Positions 53,664 through 62,721 of a DNA stretch of 64,000 bases are shown piece by piece. Source of the stretch: an uncultured Clostridia bacterium (GTDB lineage Bacteria; Bacillota; Clostridia; Saccharofermentanales; Saccharofermentanaceae). Position 1 is the stretch's first letter, and each line of letters begins with the position of its first letter. Below the pieces are notes generated by a model. It was not told the origin of the DNA and made no database searches. It saw only the letters and a program-made list of their open reading frames with translations. The stretch spans positions 124,001-188,000 of the forward strand of contig CAMIYM010000005.1 of assembly GCA_946403085.1 (NCBI GenBank), in the 5' to 3' direction. The position numbers and the translations under genes were made by a program.

Positions 53664-54689
53664 TCAGCCTGCGTTTATGTAGACTTCTTCTCTTAAATGG
53701 AAGCCGCTTTCGATTATGACGGAATCCAGGTTCTCGCGCACAACGGCGGAAGGCATGATGGCGATATAAGGAATATCGTGTGATCCGTCGAAAAATGTTC
53801 CTGTGTACTCGAGCTGCTGGCCTTTGGCGAGTTTGACTGCGCATTCAGCTGCCAGGCGGGCAAGCTTTTCGACCGGCTTATAGACAGTAACGAGCTGGGT
53901 TCCTTCGACAAGTCTCTGGCACGCTTCAAGGTCGCCGTCCTGGCCTGTTACCAGGATCTTGCCAGCATAGCCTCTCTCGGCAAGAGCGTGGATAGCTTCA
54001 CCTGCAAGGGCATCGTTGCCGCACATAATAGCGTCGGCCTTGGAGATCTCATCAAAGTGCGCATTTACAAAGTCGTAAGCAAGCTCAGGCTTCCAGTTGC
54101 TGCAGTTGTACTTGAGACTGATGTTCATGGAATGAGTCGTGCAGATGTGATCGAAACCTCTCATTACCTGGGCGACATTGTAGTCGGATTCGGGTCCCAT
54201 GATCTCGACGATCGTACCGCCGTCAGGAACCTTGTCGCAGATAGCCTGGGCCATCTGTTTGCCTACTGCTTCGTTATCGAAAGATATATAGAGATCGGTA
54301 TTTGCATTCTTAACGAGTCTGTCGTAGCAGATGACCGGAATACCTTTGTTCTTCGCTTCCTTGATGCTGTCAGCAAGAGCGACCGAATCCGCAGTGATAA
54401 CGACGATCGCATCAACACCTATCTCGATAAAGTACTTGATCTGTGCGATCTGGTTGGTAACATCGCCGCCTGCAGACTGGACATTTACTTCGGCGCCAAG
54501 TTCATTTGCCGTCGATACGAAAACATCACGGTCCCTGGTCCAGCGCTCGATTACGAAAGAGTCAAAAGAAAGACCTATCGTGCAGACATCATTTTTCGTC
54601 GTGGGCGAACTTTCCTTATTCTCCGGCGCTTTGCAGCTCACACAAAGAAGAAGTGAAAGAGTAAGTAAAATAGCTATTATCCTGCGCAT
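53664..54689 (-). CDS. Sugar-binding lipoprotein of the sensory operon
   Basis: A 341-aa lipoprotein: signal RRIIAILLTLSLLLCVSC with probable lipid Cys 19, then a ChvE-like binding fold (IGLSFDSFVIERWTRDRDVF, PVICYDRLVKNANTDLYISFDN, EIMGPESDYNVAQVMRGF). It is related to the transporter's binding protein but belongs to the regulatory operon. Its ATG overlaps the regulator stop (TAATG), so translation is coupled. It may present sugar to the kinase or feed the same permease. Confidence 0.88.
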   Translation of the reverse strand: MRRIIAILLTLSLLLCVSCKAPENKESSPTTKNDVCTIGLSFDSFVIERWTRDRDVFVSTANELGAEVNVQSAGGDVTNQIAQIKYFIEIGVDAIVVITADSVALADSIKEAKNKGIPVICYDRLVKNANTDLYISFDNEAVGKQMAQAICDKVPDGGTIVEIMGPESDYNVAQVMRGFDHICTTHSMNISLKYNCSNWKPELAYDFVNAHFDEISKADAIMCGNDALAGEAIHALAERGYAGKILVTGQDGDLEACQRLVEGTQLVTVYKPVEKLARLAAECAVKLAKGQQLEYTGTFFDGSHDIPYIAIMPSAVVRENLDSVIIESGFHLREEVYINAG

Positions 54690-56284
54690 TATCGGTTGCC
54701 CTCCTTATATTCGGTGGGTGTTACGCCTGTATGCTTTTTGAAGATACGGGAGAAATAGTTCGGATCTGAATAGCCGACCTCCGAACAGATCTCCTTCATG
54801 GACTTACCCGTGCCTTCGAGAAGCTCTCTAGCCCTTGCAACTCTTACACCCGTGAGATAGTCAGTAAATGTGACACCTGTCTGTGTCTTGAAGACCTTGC
54901 TGAAATAGAACGGACTGATGTCGTACATGCCTGAAAGGTCATCCAGAGAGATATCTTCTCTGTAGTTCTGATCGATGTATTTTTTCGCCTTCTCAGCGAC
55001 GTCTTCTGTCTTCGCGGCATTGGCAGCGTTGATCATGTTGACTGCGCGCTCGATGTGGCTTACGAACCACAGCCTGAGCTCATCGTAGCTCTTCATGGAA
55101 TTGATCTCAGGAAGGTATTCGCTTCTGGACATGAAGTGATAGACGTGACCGCCGTTGCCGTACGCGAGCCTCTCGCCCCAGAGCACGAATTCCAGTACCT
55201 TAAGGCAGATATCAGCCATGGATCCGCCGGAGCTCTTCTCCATCCAGTCGAAAAAGAGATTTGCCTGCTCCTGCGCCCTAGAGACATCGCCCTGTGCGAT
55301 CGCTTCGAAAAGGTCCTTCTCAGTCTTCAGAGGATAGTCCGTATCGTATTCGCATCCTTCCGGCAGATCGACCGCCTCAGCGACATTCTGCTTGGTCTTG
55401 ATAAGAATAGAAAGCGCCTCGCTGTAGGAATCCGCCATGTCTTCAAGAGGTTTTACGGGGCCTATTCCGATCCTGAAATCGATGCCCAGAGCCTCTGTCA
55501 GTTCCTTCTGCGCCTGGTTTGCCGAATCAACGATCTTCTGGTATTCATCCTGCGTCAGTGAACTTTTCGAACAAGGGATAAGGACAGGGATCTTGTTGCC
55601 CATGACAGAACCTGTTATGCACTTGAAATTATCGGAGATAATGAGCAGGACTGTCTCATAGTTCTTCTGCGTCTTGACGCTCGCAGGCACGGCACCGCGC
55701 AGATATCCGCTTGGTTCCTTATCGCCGCCGACGATAGCGAGCATGAGGCCGTATCTGTCCTCAAGACCTAAGATCTTCTTATATTCGTCGATATTTTCCT
55801 TGTAATGCTCATGCGACAGAAGGTCCTGGATAAGGCCGTTCTCAACGATAGGAACGATGCTGTCGAGCTTCTCCTTGATCTCCAGTTCCCTGGACCTCTG
55901 CTCTCTTATGTGGTCGACTTCCTCCATGGCCTTCTTCAGGACGGATACGATCTGGGACTTGTCGAAAGGCTTGTTGATGTAGTCGATAACGCCCAGGTTC
56001 AGGGCCTGCTTCGCATAGTCGAACTTGTCGTATGCGGAGATGACAACGAAAACGATGTTGGGGTTCGTTCTTCTGATCTCCTTCATCGCGTCGATACCGT
56101 TGATGCCGGGCATCCTGATGTCCATGAATGCGATGTCAGGGCGCACCTCATCGGCGAGCTCTATTACGTGCCTTCCGGTCTTGGCTTCGAAAGTCTCGAA
56201 TTCTCCCGGAAATTCCTTATCAACTATGAACTTAAGCGACTGTCTTACGATGCCCTCGTCATCGGCGAGCATGAGCTTATACAT
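54689..56284 (-). CDS. YesN-type response regulator (receiver plus AraC HTH)
   Basis: A 531-aa protein: receiver domain (3-120) with acidic pocket D8/D9, phospho-acceptor D55 in FMDIRMPG and conserved Lys in INKPF. A middle region of about 270 residues follows, then an AraC-type double helix-turn-helix (DISPFYFSKVFKTQTGVTF, SMKEICSEVGYSDPNYFSRIFKKHTG). It should activate nearby sugar genes. The start overlaps the kinase stop by 8 bp. Confidence 0.94.
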   Translation of the reverse strand: MYKLMLADDEGIVRQSLKFIVDKEFPGEFETFEAKTGRHVIELADEVRPDIAFMDIRMPGINGIDAMKEIRRTNPNIVFVVISAYDKFDYAKQALNLGVIDYINKPFDKSQIVSVLKKAMEEVDHIREQRSRELEIKEKLDSIVPIVENGLIQDLLSHEHYKENIDEYKKILGLEDRYGLMLAIVGGDKEPSGYLRGAVPASVKTQKNYETVLLIISDNFKCITGSVMGNKIPVLIPCSKSSLTQDEYQKIVDSANQAQKELTEALGIDFRIGIGPVKPLEDMADSYSEALSILIKTKQNVAEAVDLPEGCEYDTDYPLKTEKDLFEAIAQGDVSRAQEQANLFFDWMEKSSGGSMADICLKVLEFVLWGERLAYGNGGHVYHFMSRSEYLPEINSMKSYDELRLWFVSHIERAVNMINAANAAKTEDVAEKAKKYIDQNYREDISLDDLSGMYDISPFYFSKVFKTQTGVTFTDYLTGVRVARARELLEGTGKSMKEICSEVGYSDPNYFSRIFKKHTGVTPTEYKEGNR

Positions 56285-57761
56285 TTGCTTCCTCCAGCGG
56301 TATCTTTATCGTTACGTGTGTTCCTTCATTCTTGCGGCTCTTCATCTCGAAAACTTCCTTGTTGTTGTAGTAAAGGTCGAGCCTTGCCATTACATTCGTT
56401 ATTCCGACGCCTCTTGTCTCAGAGGGCTGTTTCTCATGGTTCATGATCTTCTCGATGATCTCCTCATCGGTACCAATTCCGTTATCACTTACCCTGATGC
56501 AGCACATATCGTCCTCGCGGTAAACGGCAAGCGTGACCTTGCCTTCGCCGGGCTCCAGATCCTTGATTCCGTACTTGATGGAATTCTCGACCAGAGGCTG
56601 GATGATCATGGAAGGAACCATAACATTTAACAGTTTCTCATCTATTTCTTTCTCGAAAAGTATCTCTCCGCTGTATCTTACATTCAGGATGTACATATAC
56701 GAATCAACGAGTTCGATCTCCTCGGAAAGCTTAACTGTCTCAGAACTCTTCTTAACGTTATATCTGAAGAAGTCTGCCATGTTCCTTATATACTCGACAG
56801 TCCTGTCAGCTCCCTCCATCATGGCAAGCTGCGCACCGGCATTAAGCGTGTTGAAAAGGAAGTGTGGATTGATCTGCGACTGCAGGTACTTGAGCTGTGC
56901 ATCTTTAAGGTGCGTCTCCATGAGGAGGTTCTTCTCCTTCATCTCGGACTGCGTTATGAGCTGCGTCCTGATACGCGCGATGTAGTCCTTGATGCTCGCG
57001 AGCATCTCGTTAAAGGCTCTCGTCACCTTACCGACTTCGTCTTCGGATATTACTTCCAGAGGCTCAACATTTTCGGGGCTTCCCTGCGAGATCTCCTCGG
57101 CCTTTGCAGACAGTCTCGTAAGAGGCCTTGTGATCGTGTTCGTGAGTATGATTATGAGCAAGATGTTCATTACAGATGCCACCGCAAAGATCAGTATGCT
57201 CATGACTTCTGTATACTGCAGAGAATTAACGAGCGCCATGTAGTTCTCTGAGTTCGTCCTGAACTGCTCGTTGTTTACAGAGTAGATATACGTGTTCAGA
57301 TAATCTTTTATCTTGCTGCACTCATTGTATTTGGCAGTGTATTCATCAATGTTCCTGCCTCGCTTTGCAAGGATCGCTTCATCAGCTGTCTTGAGATAAG
57401 TCTCAAGCATATTCCTGATGTCTCTTTCTGAAAGCTTGATGCTGTTGTCCGTGACAGTATTGTTCAGCCCGTTCATGAGACCATTCATGCTCTGCGTTGC
57501 TGAATAGTAGACCTGAAGATCATCCGTACCTTTGGTCTCCAGATAGCCCGTAAGACCTGTATGGATACGGTTCAGATTATCCGACAGCTCATTGAGACTG
57601 ACGTTGCTCGCGAATACGGAATTGATCTTCTCCAATGCCTTGTTGAGGTTGAAGTAGATGAAGATATTGACTCCCATCGCGATAACGGAAGTCACGAGGA
57701 ACACCGCGACCAGCTTACGGGAGATCTTCATGTTGGCAAAGAAATTAGCCTTCATTCTCAT
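56277..57761 (-). CDS. YesM-type sensor histidine kinase
   Basis: A 494-aa kinase: TM1 (about 15-37), outer sensor of about 150 residues, TM2 (about 190-212), HAMP, then a His_kinase domain with QSQINPHFLFNTLN (phosphorylated His) and an HATPase with PLVENSIKYGI and VSDNGIGTDEE. It pairs with the downstream regulator. The start overlaps the upstream binding-protein stop by 17 bp. Confidence 0.94.
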   Translation of the reverse strand: MRMKANFFANMKISRKLVAVFLVTSVIAMGVNIFIYFNLNKALEKINSVFASNVSLNELSDNLNRIHTGLTGYLETKGTDDLQVYYSATQSMNGLMNGLNNTVTDNSIKLSERDIRNMLETYLKTADEAILAKRGRNIDEYTAKYNECSKIKDYLNTYIYSVNNEQFRTNSENYMALVNSLQYTEVMSILIFAVASVMNILLIIILTNTITRPLTRLSAKAEEISQGSPENVEPLEVISEDEVGKVTRAFNEMLASIKDYIARIRTQLITQSEMKEKNLLMETHLKDAQLKYLQSQINPHFLFNTLNAGAQLAMMEGADRTVEYIRNMADFFRYNVKKSSETVKLSEEIELVDSYMYILNVRYSGEILFEKEIDEKLLNVMVPSMIIQPLVENSIKYGIKDLEPGEGKVTLAVYREDDMCCIRVSDNGIGTDEEIIEKIMNHEKQPSETRGVGITNVMARLDLYYNNKEVFEMKSRKNEGTHVTIKIPLEEANV

Positions 57762-58779
57762 CGCCCTCCTGATCGTACTGGGAGATATTGCTGCGGTTGA
57801 TCAGGATATAGCTTGCCGCACTGTACTCACTTACAAATCCGGTGTTGTTATATTCGTTAAGAGCCTTGATGCAGTGAGACGCCAGTGTCTTCGTCTCTAT
57901 CGCAAATGTCGCATAGACAGAACCCCTGTCTATGGCCTTCTTGATGGTATCCGAGTCGTAATAACCCAATATCGTCGTCTTGCCTACAAGGTTCTTCTCG
58001 ACGATACACTGGATCGCGCTTTCAGTAGTTCTGTCGTTCAGGCAGATGATGACATCCGGCATCTGACGCTTCTTGCTAAGATCGTCCAGGATATTCATAA
58101 CATCTTCCTGTGCAGTAAACGGTGTCGATGTATCAACGACCTCGGAATACAGAATGATCGATTTTCCAAGCACTGCCTGCTGTATGGCTGAATGGATGAT
58201 ATCGTCTGAGTTGCCGTCATCCCTGTCTAAGAGAATGAGAACATTCAAAGGATAGGTGTTTGTCTCTTTACCGATCGCAGCAAGTTCATTGCCGTATTCA
58301 GTACCAAGGCTGTAGTTATTAAGGCCGACAAAGCTCTTTCTTGATGAGCCCGCAGAGTCGGACAGAACCGTAACGACCGGTATGCCTTTCCGGGTCGCTT
58401 TGTTTATAAGATTTTTTGTCTCCTCAGAGTCATCGCCTTCTATTATGATGCCGTCGACCTTCGAGCTGATCGCTATGTTGATCCTGTCTGCTTTGGAGTA
58501 GCTCGTGGATAATCCCTGTCCTGTCATCTCGACAAAGCAGTTGTTCTGGACAGCATATTCAGAGATCTCCTTATAGATCCTGCCTGACAGCTGGCTTTCC
58601 GGATCGTCGGCGATATAAGCATATAACCTGGGATATTCGTTATAGGCCTCTTCCTTGACTTCACCGATCTTGTTGATCGTCTCCCTGTAATAGAACAGTC
58701 CGGCCATGGTCGCGAAAAACAGCACGAGCACAATGCCCGCCAATACCATGACTGCAATCCTGTTCCTTGAGACCTTCAT
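57745..58779 (-). CDS. Membrane-anchored periplasmic-binding-protein-like sensor
   Basis: A 344-aa protein with one N-terminal uncleaved-looking helix (about 9-30) and an outer type I binding fold (RLYAYIADDPESQLSGRIYKE, IIIEGDDSEETKNLINKATRKGIPVVTVLSDSAG, VGLNNYSLGTEYGNELA). It lacks a lipobox. First gene of the operon, coupled to the YesM kinase, so it probably binds a sugar and presents it to the kinase outer domain. Confidence 0.87.
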   Translation of the reverse strand: MKVSRNRIAVMVLAGIVLVLFFATMAGLFYYRETINKIGEVKEEAYNEYPRLYAYIADDPESQLSGRIYKEISEYAVQNNCFVEMTGQGLSTSYSKADRINIAISSKVDGIIIEGDDSEETKNLINKATRKGIPVVTVLSDSAGSSRKSFVGLNNYSLGTEYGNELAAIGKETNTYPLNVLILLDRDDGNSDDIIHSAIQQAVLGKSIILYSEVVDTSTPFTAQEDVMNILDDLSKKRQMPDVIICLNDRTTESAIQCIVEKNLVGKTTILGYYDSDTIKKAIDRGSVYATFAIETKTLASHCIKALNEYNNTGFVSEYSAASYILINRSNISQYDQEGDENEG

Positions 58780-58837
58780 AGCGCTAATTATACTCTATGA
58801 AAATGCTCTTTTCATTAGAAAGGATGTAGAGCAGGCT

Positions 58838-60073
58838 TTACTCCCCTTCTTTATTCAGGTCATCAAACATCTGCTTTACGGAAGGCGCATTCTTCGTAAG
58901 CTTCTTGATCGTGAGATCATCAGCCTTGTCATTGGCAATCCTCAAGTTGTTCTCCGAAGACTGAAGCGCTTTCTTTACCTTCTCCAGGTGATCGATCGTC
59001 TTGTCGATCTCATCGATAGCTGTCTGGAACTTCTCTGACGCGATCCTGTAATTACGGCCGAAAGAGTCCTTGAATTCCTGCATGTTCGCCTCGAAATTAT
59101 ACAGGTCGAGCTGCTGGTTCCTTACTACTGCAAGTTCCTTCTGATACTGCAGTGAATTAAGCGCAGCATTCCTCAGGAGTGTGATCATGGGGATGAAGAA
59201 CTGGGGCCTTATGACATACATCTTCGGATACTTATAGGAGACATCGACAATGCCGTTGTTATAAAGATCATTATCGGCTTCAAGAAGCGATACGAGAACA
59301 GCATATTCACAGCCCTTCTCATTCCTGTCCTTGTCGAGTTCCTTGAAGAAATCCTCATTCTTGTGCTTGGTGGCAGTAGTCTCCATCTCATTCTTCATCT
59401 CGAACATGATAGAAATGAATTCCGTGCCTTCATTATCAGCTTCCCTGAAGATGAAATCTCCCTTGCTGCCTGAGCCGCTGACTTCATTATCCTTCTCAAA
59501 ATATGCATTCGGGAAAGCGGTCATGCGGATGGCATTAAACTGGTTCTGGCAGTGCTGCTCTAGGCTCTCTCCGACCATCTTCGTGGACTGGCGTGCCTTG
59601 AAATCCTTATACTGCTCGATCTGCTCATCCTTGAGCTTGAGCTGGTTCTTATAGTTCTCTTCGATGTTCTTCTCCTTAAGAGCGCTCTCGTTCTTCTGGT
59701 TGTCGATCTGGCTCTTAAGCTTGATGATCTCAGCCTGGTAATCAGAGACTTCCTTGTCCTTATCACGGAGCGCTTCAGTAATAGCAAGCTTCTTCTCAGA
59801 GTCGCTCATGGCGATCTGATTCTTAAGCTTCTGGATCTCCATCTCCTTGTCTGCGATCTCCTTGTCCTTATCAGTAACAGTCTTTGCAAAGGACTTCTCC
59901 TGCTCCATCTGAGCCATCTTAAGATCGCTCTTGTTCTTGTCTTCTAATTCCTTGGCACGCTTATGAAGTTCCTCTTCAAAAGCCTCATCCCTTACCTGTG
60001 TGAGGAGCTGAGCATAACCTGTCTCATCGACCTGAAAAACTTCCCCGCACTTGGGGCACTTGATCTCATGCAT
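58838..60073 (-). CDS. DUF2130 protein with zinc-binding N-terminus and coiled coil
   Basis: A 411-aa protein. It starts MHEIKCPKCGEVF (one CxxC pair), followed by a long coiled coil (about 25-165; many Lys, Glu, Asp) and the DUF2130 domain. A GSKGDFIF...ISIMFEMKNE segment there resembles a PD-(D/E)xK nuclease core (D, ExK). The family function is not known to me. The ATG at 60073 has GGAGG 8 bases upstream; the open frame begins 7 codons earlier. Confidence 0.85.
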   Translation of the reverse strand: MHEIKCPKCGEVFQVDETGYAQLLTQVRDEAFEEELHKRAKELEDKNKSDLKMAQMEQEKSFAKTVTDKDKEIADKEMEIQKLKNQIAMSDSEKKLAITEALRDKDKEVSDYQAEIIKLKSQIDNQKNESALKEKNIEENYKNQLKLKDEQIEQYKDFKARQSTKMVGESLEQHCQNQFNAIRMTAFPNAYFEKDNEVSGSGSKGDFIFREADNEGTEFISIMFEMKNEMETTATKHKNEDFFKELDKDRNEKGCEYAVLVSLLEADNDLYNNGIVDVSYKYPKMYVIRPQFFIPMITLLRNAALNSLQYQKELAVVRNQQLDLYNFEANMQEFKDSFGRNYRIASEKFQTAIDEIDKTIDHLEKVKKALQSSENNLRIANDKADDLTIKKLTKNAPSVKQMFDDLNKEGE

Positions 60074-60217
60074 AACATAATCCTCCCTGTTCAACTTTAT
60101 GGGTTTATTATATACAATCCGGCTCCTTTTAGTCGGACAATAAACGGACTGAAGTGTGTTTTAACTTCGGTTTTGCGGCCATTTTCGAACGTCCTTTCTT
60201 ATTCCGGTTCCGGCTTG

Positions 60218-60246
60218 TTGACTCCGCATTTTTATGCCTATATAAT
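60218..60246 (+). promoter_or_regulatory. Promoter of the type I antitoxin RNA
   Basis: TTGACT (60218-60223), a 17-bp spacer and TATAAT (60241-60246): a strong promoter with no gene downstream on this strand except the predicted RNA. Confidence 0.8.
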
Positions 60247-60252
60247 GAACTT

Positions 60253-60334
60253 ACAAATGAGGTGTTACCGGTCGACGGTTGCCCTCTTGGGTTTTAGTTA
60301 GCCGCCCAAGTTCGTTAGGCTACGGGCGGTTTTT
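60253..60334 (+). ncRNA. Predicted antitoxin RNA of a type I toxin-antitoxin locus
   Basis: An RNA of about 80 nt begins just after the promoter and ends at a terminator (CCGCCC 60302-60307 / GGGCGG 60324-60329, then TTTTT). It converges on the small toxin frame encoded opposite, overlapping its last bases and its 3' region. The segment GAGGTGTTACC...GGTTGCCCTC (60259-60286) also occurs, same sense, in the toxin leader (60491-60458 on the minus strand) and in the second copy at 60662-60689. Confidence 0.7.
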
Positions 60335-60423
60335 CATTGTCTGGTTTTCACACACAGAGCAATGATCGCAACTACCATAAGTCCGATATTGATAACAATA
60401 TTCAAGAGCTCATAATCAGTCAT
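60334..60423 (-). CDS. Small hydrophobic type I toxin (holin-like/Fst-like)
   Basis: A 29-aa peptide that starts MTDYELLNIVINIG and ends CVKTRQ: a short polar start, one membrane helix (about 7-24) and a basic end, as in holin-like type I toxins of Bacillota. GGAGGTGA is 5 bases before the ATG at 60423, a very strong ribosome site. Antisense to the predicted antitoxin RNA at its 3' side. It should depolarise the membrane when not repressed. Confidence 0.75.
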   Translation of the reverse strand: MTDYELLNIVINIGLMVVAIIALCVKTRQ

Positions 60424-60620
60424 ACAATCACCTCCATTCTCCTCGAAAGGGGTAATGGAGGGCAACCGCCTTCCGTTGGAGGTAACACCTCACAAAAATA
60501 ATAAGCCGCATGGCCATTTCCTGCATTAACTTAATAGGACAACAATCTGATACTAGTTCCGCAACAAAAATAACTGTCCTAAAAACCGAATTGACAACCG
60601 ATAATTGTGCGTTGTTGTCA

Positions 60621-60740
60621 TTGCAGACACTTTTCCATGACGATATAATGAACTTACAAATGAGGTGTTACCGGTCGGCGGTTGCCCTCGTAAGTTTGGT
60701 AAATACCGCCCTAACGTGTCAAGGCTACGGGCGGTTTTTT
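60621..60740 (+). ncRNA. Second, orphan copy of the antitoxin RNA locus
   Basis: Promoter TTGCAG (60621-60626), 17-bp spacer, TATAAT (60644-60649), then a copy of the antitoxin sequence (GAACTTACAAATGAGGTGTT...) ending at CCGCCC (60706-60711) / GGGCGG (60729-60734) and TTTTTT. On the opposite strand only the last codons of the toxin remain (KTRQ, stop 60741-60739). The RNA itself starts near 60656. Confidence 0.7.
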
Positions 60741-60835
60741 ATTGCCTGGTTTTCGCAAATACTGCAACTTGTGCACGGCAAAATGCATCTTGGACCGATC
60801 TGCCGTCAGATCCAGGAAGCTCAAGGAAAAGCAGA

Positions 60836-60877
60836 ATAAAAAATACCGCCGCTTCCCCAAACGGGAAAGGGCGGTAT
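60836..60877 (-). terminator. Terminator of the VWA gene
   Basis: ATACCGCC/GGCGGTAT outer arms (60843-60850 / 60870-60877) with TTCCC/GGGAA inside, followed by TTTTTTATT on the minus strand. Confidence 0.85.
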
Positions 60878-60883
60878 GAATTA

Positions 60884-61555
60884 TTACTTGTGTCTTTTGT
60901 TGTAGTCATCCCTGATCTCGGAGAGCATCTCTTCAGAATCAAATGCCGCTCCCATTTCCTTGGCTGACCCGGCTTTTCTCGCGCGTGATACCATCTTGGA
61001 CATGACCTTGTAGTTAAGAGCTGTGCCGGCACCGTCGCACTCATAGGTGACCGCGTGAAGCCTGTCGACACCGAAGTTATTCGCGACGCTTACCGCGTCC
61101 ATGTTCGCACCCATGAAGATGAATTCCCAGTGGTACTTTTCCTTCTGTCTCTCGACCATCTTCTTAACCTTGTTGTAAGTGTACTGTCTGCTGGAATTCT
61201 CCATGCCGTCTGTCGTTATGATGAACAAGGTCTTTTCCGGGACATCCTCTTCCCTTGCGTATTTGTGGACGTTTCCGATGTGGTGGATCGCGCCTCCGAC
61301 AGCGTCAAGAAGCGCCGTAGAACCTCTTACAAAGTATTCCTTCTCTGTGATCGGATTGATCTTGTCCAGCGGGATCCTGTCGTGAAGGACTTCTGTCACG
61401 TTGTCGAAAAGAACTGTCGAGATGATGACCTCTCCTTCTTCGTTCTTCTGCTTTTCGAGCATCGAGTTGTAGCCGCCTATGGTGTCATTCTCAAGGCCTG
61501 CCATGGAGCCGCTCCTGTCAAGGATGAATACAATCTCTGTTAATCCCTTTTTCAT
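60884..61555 (-). CDS. Soluble VWA-domain protein
   Basis: A 223-aa protein that is almost only a von Willebrand A domain: metal site DRSGSMAG near the start, a Thr at RGSTALLDAVGG, and TTDGMENSS. No membrane helix or signal. The ATG at 61555 has GAGG 9 bases upstream; the open frame extends 35 codons further without support. Such proteins are near YfbK/TerY-like VWAs; the partner is unknown. It stands alone between terminators. Confidence 0.88.
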   Translation of the reverse strand: MKKGLTEIVFILDRSGSMAGLENDTIGGYNSMLEKQKNEEGEVIISTVLFDNVTEVLHDRIPLDKINPITEKEYFVRGSTALLDAVGGAIHHIGNVHKYAREEDVPEKTLFIITTDGMENSSRQYTYNKVKKMVERQKEKYHWEFIFMGANMDAVSVANNFGVDRLHAVTYECDGAGTALNYKVMSKMVSRARKAGSAKEMGAAFDSEEMLSEIRDDYNKRHK

Positions 61556-61683
61556 TTTGTTTTCCTCGCTTTCCGCTGCAGTTATTCCGTCTGCAGCTGT
61601 TTGATCTTGAGCACAGTATACGGAGATGGAAGGATGCAAAGGTCGCCTGGGAAGCGACATTTTCGAGGGGCAAACAAAGACAT

Positions 61684-61716
61684 AAAAAGCCCCGCAAACA
61701 TCAGCGTCTGCGGGGC
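61684..61716 (-). terminator. Terminator of the sigma/anti-sigma operon
   Basis: GCCCCGCA/TGCGGGGC arms (61689-61696 / 61709-61716) followed by TTTTT on the minus strand. Confidence 0.88.
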
Positions 61717-61743
61717 AGTTTCTACTCCTATATCCGGGCGATA

Positions 61744-62721
61744 TTAAAGATTGTTAAAGTTGATGTGGTCAACAAAGTCCTCGATCTGAGCCTTTGTATA
61801 AGGCGGCATGGGATTACCGTCCTCATCCCAATTCTCACAGAGGTTAATGGCTACAAATCCCTTGGGGGTATTGGCAAGAACGACACCGCCTCTATCATTC
61901 AATGCGATGGATACCTCAACGCCGCACTTTGTCTTGTATGTCCACTGCTCGTAAGAACTGATCTCTCCGACATTGAGATATACAGTGTCGAAAGAGCCCT
62001 TCATGACTCTTCTGATCTGGAAAGAAACCTTCTCATAGTCTGCATCCAGAGAGAATGTTCCGTCTTCATAGCAGTATCCTACTCCGACAATGCCTGTCCA
62101 GATATCACCGAACTTTTCCTGTAAGACCTTCTCATTGATGTCCATATCCAGCATCTTGCCGCGGAGCTTAAGGTTATACTTCTTGATCAATTCGTCAGCC
62201 TTGTCTGCCATCTCCTGAGAGTAGATACCATAACCGGGATATTTCTCTTCGAACGGATCTTTCTTTGTGCGCTTGCATTCCTTGTCGTAAGCATCACAGA
62301 TCGACCAATCCTTGTCATAGTTATCCTCAAATTCACGCCACTCTTTTGAAGCCTTGTATTCGTCTGTATCTGAATATCCCTGCAAAGAGATCATCTGGTT
62401 CTTGGCAGGATCTAATTCAGGGTATCTGGTCATTTCTGCGTCAGTGGACTCGGTAGTACCTGTCGGCTGTCCGAAAGCTACGCCCTCAAGACCTCCCTTG
62501 AATGCAGCATAAGCTGAGATTCCCATTGCTGACACTACTGCAGCGGCGATAATTACCGTAACGACCTTCTTCTTAGAATTGTGCTTTACCGTATTTCCAT
62601 TCCCATTAATTTTCATTTTAGTCAACTCCTTTATCCTTTCGGCGGAGACGACGTTCTGTTCTTCAAGCTGTACTGAAGAATCTTCGATGTTGTTCATTAG
62701 TTCACGAATATTTACTTTCAC
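61744..62721 (-). CDS. Single-pass membrane protein, probable anti-sigma factor
   Basis: A 325-aa protein: N-terminal cytoplasmic part of about 50 residues (VSAERIKELTKMKIN), one membrane helix (about 53-70, VVTVIIAAAVVSAMGISAYAAF), then an outer domain with no motif I know. Its start lies inside the sigma-factor gene (20-bp overlap). Gene order and topology fit a DUF4179-like anti-sigma factor that holds the ECF sigma factor at the membrane. Confidence 0.75.
   Translation of the reverse strand: MKVNIRELMNNIEDSSVQLEEQNVVSAERIKELTKMKINGNGNTVKHNSKKKVVTVIIAAAVVSAMGISAYAAFKGGLEGVAFGQPTGTTESTDAEMTRYPELDPAKNQMISLQGYSDTDEYKASKEWREFEDNYDKDWSICDAYDKECKRTKKDPFEEKYPGYGIYSQEMADKADELIKKYNLKLRGKMLDMDINEKVLQEKFGDIWTGIVGVGYCYEDGTFSLDADYEKVSFQIRRVMKGSFDTVYLNVGEISSYEQWTYKTKCGVEVSIALNDRGGVVLANTPKGFVAINLCENWDEDGNPMPPYTKAQIEDFVDHINFNNL

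Noticed and set aside
53988..54656. Long plus-strand open frame opposite the lipoprotein gene
   Set aside because: Antisense shadow of a well-supported binding-protein gene; no ribosome site and no recognisable product.
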